NCBI GenBank assembly: GCA_963666755.2
Contig: CAXXGW010000002.1
Location: 124,001-188,000, forward strand
From: CAXXOK01 sp963666755
GTDB lineage: Bacteria; Bacillota; Clostridia; Christensenellales; Aristaeellaceae
Direction of reading: 5' to 3'
DNA: 64,000 nt
Shown here: piece by piece, positions 58,737-64,000 of the stretch
Layout: each line of letters begins with the position of its first letter
Position numbering within the stretch: position 1 is the first letter of the stretch
Position numbers and translations under genes: made by a program
Notes under the pieces: generated by a model
Seen by the model: the letters and a program-made list of their open reading frames with translations, nothing else
What the model was told of the DNA's origin: nothing
The model's database searches: none

Positions 58737-60173
58737 TTATACCTGCAACTCGGCTTTCTCCCCCAGCTCCTGCACATGGGCCGCCAGCACCGGGTCGATA
58801 CACTCCGTCACAAACTCCGTCACCTGCTCGGCACTGCGCCCAATATACCGCTTCGGCTCCAACACCGTTTCCAGCTGCGCCCGGCTGACGCCAAACACCG
58901 GGTCCGCCGCAATGCGATCCAGCAGATCGTTGGCGCCGCCTTCTTCCTTAACCACGCGGGCCGCCTCCTGACTGTGCTCGCGCAAACGCTCGTGCAGGGC
59001 CTGCCGGTCGCCACCGCGCTTGACCGCGTCCATCAGGATGTTCTCAGTCGCCATGAAGGGCAGCTCCGCCATCACACGCGCGTGCACCACCCTGGGGTAA
59101 ACCACCAGCCCGTCGCAGACGTTCATCATCAGGTTTAGGATCGCGTCCACCGCGAGGAACGCCTCGCTGACCGCGATGCGGCGGTTGGCGCTATCGTCCA
59201 GCGTGCGCTCGAACCACTGCGAACCCGCCGTGAGCGCCGTGTTGAGCGAATCGACCATCACATACCGGCTCAGCCCGCTGATGCGCTCGCAGCGCATGGG
59301 GTTACGCTTATACGGCATGGCGGAGGAGCCGATCTGGTGCTTTTCGAAGGGTTCCTCCATCTCCTTATAGCTTTGCAAAAGCCGCAGGTCGTAGCTGAAC
59401 TTGCTGGCCGTCTGCGCGATGCCCGACAGCGCCGCCACCACCTGATAATCCATCTTGCGGCTATACGTCTGCCCGCTTACGGGCACCACCCGGGGGATGC
59501 CCAGATCGGCGGCGATATCCTGCTCAATCTGCCGCACCTTGCGGCTATCGCCGCCCAGCAGCTCCATAAAGCTGGCCTGCGTGCCCGTGGTGCCCTTGCT
59601 GCCCAGCAGCGCCAGGCTGTCCAGCCGGTGCTGCAGCTCTTCATAATCCATCAGCAGCTCGTTCAGCCACAGGGTGGCGCGCTTGCCCACGGTGGTCAGC
59701 TGGGCGGGCTGCAGGTGCGTGTACGCCAGCGCGGGAAGCTCGCGGTGCTCCACGGCAAAGTCGCGCAGCAGCTTCATGACGTTTACCAGCTTGCGGCGCA
59801 AAAGCATCAGGCCTTCGCGCATCACCAGCACGTCGGTGTTATCCCCCACGTAGCAGCTGGTCGCCCCCAGGTGGATGATGCCGCGCGCCGTGGGGCACTG
59901 CTCGCCAAAGGCGTACACGTGGCTCATCACATCGTGGCGCACCTCGCGCTCCCGGCGGATGGCGACGTCGTAGTTCACATCGTCGCGGTGGGCTTCCATC
60001 TCAGCAATCTGTGCGTCGGTAATGGGCAGGCCCTGCCGCTGCTCCGCTTTGGCAAGGCTGATCCACAGCCGGCGCCAGGTGCGGAATTTATGGTTGTCCG
60101 AAAAGATAAACTGCATCTCCGGGCTGGCGTACCGGGTGGAAAAAGGGCTTACATACCCGTCATGTTCGGCCAT
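58737..60173 (-). CDS. purB: Adenylosuccinate lyase
   Basis: The 478-residue enzyme has the superfamily signature SSAMPYKRNPMRCERI, GATSCYVGDNTDVLVMREGL, the TH of AYTHLQPAQ, and SKGTTGTQASF with the catalytic region. It releases fumarate at two steps of purine synthesis (SAICAR to AICAR and adenylosuccinate to AMP). The start ATG 60173 is preceded by AAAGGAGACGC; the frame is open 30 more codons but only into the gap after purL. It lies 31 nt after purL and is co-transcribed. Confidence 0.95.
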   Translation of the reverse strand: MAEHDGYVSPFSTRYASPEMQFIFSDNHKFRTWRRLWISLAKAEQRQGLPITDAQIAEMEAHRDDVNYDVAIRREREVRHDVMSHVYAFGEQCPTARGIIHLGATSCYVGDNTDVLVMREGLMLLRRKLVNVMKLLRDFAVEHRELPALAYTHLQPAQLTTVGKRATLWLNELLMDYEELQHRLDSLALLGSKGTTGTQASFMELLGGDSRKVRQIEQDIAADLGIPRVVPVSGQTYSRKMDYQVVAALSGIAQTASKFSYDLRLLQSYKEMEEPFEKHQIGSSAMPYKRNPMRCERISGLSRYVMVDSLNTALTAGSQWFERTLDDSANRRIAVSEAFLAVDAILNLMMNVCDGLVVYPRVVHARVMAELPFMATENILMDAVKRGGDRQALHERLREHSQEAARVVKEEGGANDLLDRIAADPVFGVSRAQLETVLEPKRYIGRSAEQVTEFVTECIDPVLAAHVQELGEKAELQV

Positions 60174-60204
60174 AAGCGTCTCCTTTGTCGTGTTGGCGGC
60201 GCGC

Positions 60205-63200
60205 CTACCGGAAGTAGGCGACCCCGGCCTCCAGAATCGGCTGGAATGTATTGCCTTCGACATTCAGGTACAAATTCCTGCCGCTGCGCTCGGTGTGGCC
60301 CATCTTGCCCAGCACCCGGCCGTCCGGCGAGGTGATGCCCTCTACCGCCCAGACGCTGCCGTTGGGGTTATAGCGCAGGTCCATGGTGGGCAGGCCGTCC
60401 GGCCCCACATACTGGGTGGCGATCTGCCCGGCCGCCGCCAGCGCGTTGAGCGTATCCGCCCCGCAGACGAAGCGCCCCTCCCCGTGGCTTACGGGCACGG
60501 TGTACGTTTCGCCCACACGGCACCGGCGCAGCCACGGGCTGCGTGTGGAAGCCACGCGGATGCGCGTGAGCATGCTCTGGTGCCGCCCCAGCGTGTTAAA
60601 CGTAAGGGTGGGGCTGGCCGCGTCCGGCTCGGTGATGCGCCCAAACGGCAGCAGCCCCAGCTTGATGAGCGCCTGAAACCCGTTGCAGATGCCCAGCATC
60701 AGGCCGTCGCGCCCGTCCAGCAGCGCCTGCGCGGCCTCGCGCACCGCGGGGTTGCGGAAGAACGCGGCAATCAGCTTGGCGCTGCCGTCCGGCTCGTCCC
60801 CGCCGGAGAAGCCGCCGGGGAACACCACCATCTGCGCCGCGCGGATGGCGGCCGCCATTTCTTCCACGCTGCGGGCCACGTGCGCGGGGGTCAGGTTGCG
60901 CACGGGCACAATGCGCGGCTCCGCGCCCGCCCGTTCCAGCGCGCGGGCGGTATCCACCTCGCAGTTGGTGCCCGGGAACATCGGGATGACCGCCACGGGC
61001 CGCGCGGTGCGCAGCGCGGGCGCGGGCCATGCTTCGGCCGCGAAGGACAAGGCGGGCACAGGGGCCGCCGCCGTTTCGGCATCGGGCACGGCGCGGTAGG
61101 GGAACACCTTTTCCAGCCTGCTTTCCCACGTTTCCTGCACGGCGTCCAGCGGGCAGGTTTCCGTGGCGGTGCACAGCGCGTACTCTGCCATGGTCTCCCC
61201 CAGCGGCACGCCCGCCGCCGCCAGCGCCGGATCCGCCGGGCCTGCGGCAAGCTCCAGAATAAAGCCGCCTACAGCCGGGGCGAACAGGTCCTTGGTAAAG
61301 CCTTGCGCCACGCGCACGCCCACGGCGTTGCCCAGCGCCATTTTAAGCAGCCCTTCCGCCACGCCGCCCTCGCCCGCGGCCCACGCCGCCAGTACCCGGC
61401 CCGCCGCGATCTGCCCGTGCAGCAAATCCAGCGCGCGCAGGAAGGCGGGCGCGTCAAACGGATCGGCCTCCAGCCAGTACAGCGCATGCCCCGGGCCCTT
61501 GAACTCCGGCGAAATCACGCCCCCCGCATCGCCCGGGGCCACGGCAAAGCTGACCAGTGTCGGGGGCACGTCCAGCGTTTCAAAGGTGCCGCTCATGCTG
61601 TCCTTGCCGCCGATGGCCGCCACGCCGAAGTTCAGCTGCGCGTCCAGCGCGCCCAGCAGCGCCGCCGCAGGCAGGCCCCAGCGCTCCGGCGCGCCGGTCA
61701 TGCGGCAGAAATATTCCTGCAGCGAAAGCGTTGCGCGCGTACGGTCAAACCCGGCGGCTGCCAGCTTGCACAGGCTTTCCGCCACGTTCAGGTATGCGCC
61801 CGCGTAGGGGCTGCGTTCCATGCGCGCCGGGTGGAAGCCGAACGCCATGCCGCTGCAGGCGGTCGTTTCGCCGTGCAGCACCGGGAGCTTGGCTACCATC
61901 GCCTGCACGGGGGTCAGCTGCCGACGGCCGCCGTAGGGCATCAGCACCGTGGCCGCACCGATGGTGGAATCGAACCGCTCCGCCAGCCCCTTGCGGGAGC
62001 ACAGGTTCAAATCGCCCGCCAAACGCGTGAGGCGCTCGGCCAGCGTGCCGCCGGAGCGGGCCGAGCCGGGCGCGGCTATATCGTCGTCAATCACGGCGGT
62101 CGCGTGTTTCTCGGCGCCGTTGGTATCCAAAAACGCGCGGCGCAGGTTTACAATTTCGCGCCCCTGCCAGACCATGCGCAGGCGCGGCTCCTCAGTAACG
62201 GTCGCCACCGGGGTGGCCTCCAGATTTTCCGCGTCGGCCAGCGCCATCAGGGCGGCGGCGTCCTCGGGGGCCACCACCACGGCCATGCGCTCCTGACTTT
62301 CGGATATGGCAAGCTCGGTGCCGTCCAGCCCCTCATACTTGCGGGGCACGCGGTCCAGCTCGATCAGCAGGCCGTCGGCCAGCTCGCCGATAGCCACGCT
62401 TACACCGCCCGCGCCAAAATCGTTGCAGCGCTTGATCAGCCGCGTGGCGCGCGGGTCGCGGAACAGCCGCTGCAGCTTGCGCTCCACCACGGGGTTGCCC
62501 TTCTGCACCTCGGCGCCGCAGGTTTCCAGACTGCTCAAACTGTGGCTTTTGCTGGAGCCGGTGGCCCCGCCGCAGCCGTCGCGCCCGGTGCGCCCGCCCA
62601 GCAGCACCACCACATCGCCGGGCACGGGCCGCTCCCGGCGGATGTTGGCCAGCGGCGCCGCGCCCAGCACCGCGCCGATTTCCATACGTTTGGCGGCGTA
62701 GCCGGGGTGGTAGAACTCCTCCACCTGCCCGGTCGCCAGCCCGATCTGGTTGCCGTAGGCGCTGTACCCGGCGGCGGCGGTGGTGGTCAGCTTGCGCTGG
62801 GGCAGCTTGCCGGGCAGGGTGTCGGCCACGGGGGCCAGCGGATCGGCCGCGCCGGTTACGCGCATGGCCTGATACACATACGTGCGCCCCGACAGCGGAT
62901 CGCGGATCGCCCCGCCGATGCAGGTGGCCGCGCCGCCGAAGGGTTCGATCTCGGTGGGGTGGTTATGGGTTTCGTTTTTAAACTGCAACAGCCACGGTTC
63001 GGGCTTGCCGTCTACCGGCACCTCCACGCGCACCGAGCAGGCGTTGATCTCCTCACTCTCGTCCAGAAAGGGCAGCAGCCCGCGCGCCCGCAGCGCCCGT
63101 GCGCCGAGGGTAGCCATATCCATCAGGGTAACGGGGCGGTCGTCGCGGCCCAGCTCCCGGCGCAGCGCGCGGTAGCGCCCGTAAGCGGCCGCCGCCGCGG

Positions 63201-63918
63201 GCTGGTTGCAGGTGACGCTGTCCAGCACCGTGCCAAAGGTGGTGTGGCGGCAGTGGTCGCTCCAGTAGGTGTCCAGCACGCGCAACTCCGTAAGCGTGGG
63301 GTCGCGCCCCTCCCGGGCAAAGTAGGCCCGGCAGCAGGCCAGATCGTCCGCGTCCATGGCAAGGCCGTAGCGGCGCACCCACGTTTCGGGGGCGGGGCCG
63401 TCCGGCGCGGTAAAGCCGGTCAGGGTTTCCACGGGGGCGGGGGCCGGGTAGGCCTGCGCAAGGGTGTCGCGCGGGGCCAGACTCGCCTCGCGGCTTTCCA
63501 CGGGGTTAATCAGGTGGCGGCGGATGCGCGCCAGCTCCTCCGGGGTGGGGTCGCCGCCAAACAGGTACACGCGCGCCGCGCGCACCGTGGGGCGCTCGCC
63601 TTGGCAGAGCAGCTGCACGCACTCCTCACAGGAGGCCGCGCGCGCATCGTACTGGCCGGGCAGCGCCTCGGCCGCCAGCACCGCGCCCGCCCCTTCCGGC
63701 AGGTCGAACAGGCACACATCCACCTGCGGCTCAAAAAAAACGACGGGCAGGCAGCGTTCAAACTGCGCCCGCGTAAGGCCTTCCACATCGTAACGGTTGA
63801 GCACCCGCACGCTTTGCACGCTGGGGATGCGCAAAATATGGCGAATCTCATAGCGCAGCGCGCGGGCCTCCACGGCATAGTCCGGCTTTTTTTCGGTGTA
63901 GACGCGGTAAACGGCCAT
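60205..63918 (-). CDS. purL: Phosphoribosylformylglycinamidine synthase, single-chain form
   Basis: The 1237-residue protein combines a PurS-like N-terminus, the synthetase core (with SDHCRHTTFG, NETHNHPTEIEPFGGAATCIGG in two runs, and a later ATGSSKSHSL) and a C-terminal class I glutaminase (about 970-1237) with FPGTNCEVDTARA and the catalytic Cys in GICNGFQALIKLG. It makes FGAM from FGAR, glutamine and ATP. AAAGGAGGCAAAC precedes the ATG. Together with purB it forms a purine operon transcribed leftward; upstream genes lie beyond the window. Confidence 0.96.
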   Translation of the reverse strand: MAVYRVYTEKKPDYAVEARALRYEIRHILRIPSVQSVRVLNRYDVEGLTRAQFERCLPVVFFEPQVDVCLFDLPEGAGAVLAAEALPGQYDARAASCEECVQLLCQGERPTVRAARVYLFGGDPTPEELARIRRHLINPVESREASLAPRDTLAQAYPAPAPVETLTGFTAPDGPAPETWVRRYGLAMDADDLACCRAYFAREGRDPTLTELRVLDTYWSDHCRHTTFGTVLDSVTCNQPAAAAAYGRYRALRRELGRDDRPVTLMDMATLGARALRARGLLPFLDESEEINACSVRVEVPVDGKPEPWLLQFKNETHNHPTEIEPFGGAATCIGGAIRDPLSGRTYVYQAMRVTGAADPLAPVADTLPGKLPQRKLTTTAAAGYSAYGNQIGLATGQVEEFYHPGYAAKRMEIGAVLGAAPLANIRRERPVPGDVVVLLGGRTGRDGCGGATGSSKSHSLSSLETCGAEVQKGNPVVERKLQRLFRDPRATRLIKRCNDFGAGGVSVAIGELADGLLIELDRVPRKYEGLDGTELAISESQERMAVVVAPEDAAALMALADAENLEATPVATVTEEPRLRMVWQGREIVNLRRAFLDTNGAEKHATAVIDDDIAAPGSARSGGTLAERLTRLAGDLNLCSRKGLAERFDSTIGAATVLMPYGGRRQLTPVQAMVAKLPVLHGETTACSGMAFGFHPARMERSPYAGAYLNVAESLCKLAAAGFDRTRATLSLQEYFCRMTGAPERWGLPAAALLGALDAQLNFGVAAIGGKDSMSGTFETLDVPPTLVSFAVAPGDAGGVISPEFKGPGHALYWLEADPFDAPAFLRALDLLHGQIAAGRVLAAWAAGEGGVAEGLLKMALGNAVGVRVAQGFTKDLFAPAVGGFILELAAGPADPALAAAGVPLGETMAEYALCTATETCPLDAVQETWESRLEKVFPYRAVPDAETAAAPVPALSFAAEAWPAPALRTARPVAVIPMFPGTNCEVDTARALERAGAEPRIVPVRNLTPAHVARSVEEMAAAIRAAQMVVFPGGFSGGDEPDGSAKLIAAFFRNPAVREAAQALLDGRDGLMLGICNGFQALIKLGLLPFGRITEPDAASPTLTFNTLGRHQSMLTRIRVASTRSPWLRRCRVGETYTVPVSHGEGRFVCGADTLNALAAAGQIATQYVGPDGLPTMDLRYNPNGSVWAVEGITSPDGRVLGKMGHTERSGRNLYLNVEGNTFQPILEAGVAYFR

Positions 63919-63927
63919 GTTTGCCTC

Positions 63928-63950
63928 CTTTAAAAATCCCCGGCGGGGAT
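63928..63950 (-). terminator. Short terminator-like hairpin before purL
   Basis: On the minus strand ATCCCC-GCC-GGGGAT followed by TTTTTAAA lies 5 bp before the purL ribosome site. It may partly end transcription from an upstream gene or act as an attenuator. The stem is only 6 bp, so it is weak. Nothing else is seen in 63951-64000. Confidence 0.4.
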
Positions 63951-64000
63951 GTCCGGGGCGCGGCCCGGCGGTCGGGTTCAGCCCCGGGGCGCGGCCATGG

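Noticed and set aside
60022..63933. A 1303-codon open frame on the plus strand over purL
   Set aside because: It is a shadow of the high-GC purL codon pattern; composition is Arg/Gly/His-rich and it has no recognisable domain.

Overview
The window is high-GC and densely coded, with strong AGGAGG-type ribosome binding sites. Its gene content includes a tryptophan T-box leader, ECF transporter core genes, a stand-alone riboflavin kinase, a membrane pyrophosphatase, a single-chain large PurL and an MreB-family protein. Together these point to an anaerobic, probably gut-associated Firmicute of class Clostridia. That placement is inference; no 16S rRNA or other phylogenetic marker lies in the window.

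Positions 1-12000 form one long rightward operon for sugar diacids (glucarate/galactarate). The order is tctB, tctA, rpoN, a LarA-like (DUF2088) racemase/epimerase homologue, a DapA-family aldolase, an AEC permease, tartronate-semialdehyde reductase, glycerate kinase, glucarate dehydratase and galactarate dehydratase, closed by a strong terminator. A textbook sigma-54 promoter (178-193) precedes it, with a cluster of repeats suited to an enhancer-binding activator further upstream (17-60). Sigma-54 itself is encoded inside the operon it should transcribe.

Positions 12000-24900 carry a membrane pyrophosphatase with the potassium-independent signature next to a DUF368 protein, an ABC-2 exporter, a tandem array of structured 126-bp elements, a TetR-controlled pair of membrane proteins, and a large secreted protein with 20 tandem 34-residue Gly/Thr-rich repeats.

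Positions 24957-36434 are an integrated mobile element of about 11.5 kb. It is bounded by a 45-bp perfect duplication of the 3' half of tRNA-Pro(CGG), and a tyrosine integrase lies at the tRNA end. It keeps phage lysis genes (holin, endolysin, a membrane-anchored coiled coil), a tail-fibre fragment and a frameshifted DNA methyltransferase, but no capsid or packaging genes. Its cargo is AT-rich: an OLD-type ATPase/TOPRIM nuclease paired with a DUF4062 protein under its own promoter, a small potassium channel and a 47-residue hydrophobic peptide. The OLD-DUF4062 pair is the best candidate in the window for an undescribed defence system.

Positions 36500-64000 are chromosomal: two tRNAs, a TetR/membrane-protein pair whose 3' end is tandemly copied, a MATE exporter, HAD and YfbR-type phosphatases, a GNAT enzyme, a TIR-transmembrane protein, an MreB homologue, truA, ecfT-A2-A1, riboflavin kinase plus flavodoxin, a T-box-controlled TrpB2, DNA glycosylase I, several envelope proteins, a CASTOR/POLLUX-like channel, and purL-purB. 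Several families of GC-rich hairpin repeats are scattered through the intergenic spaces.
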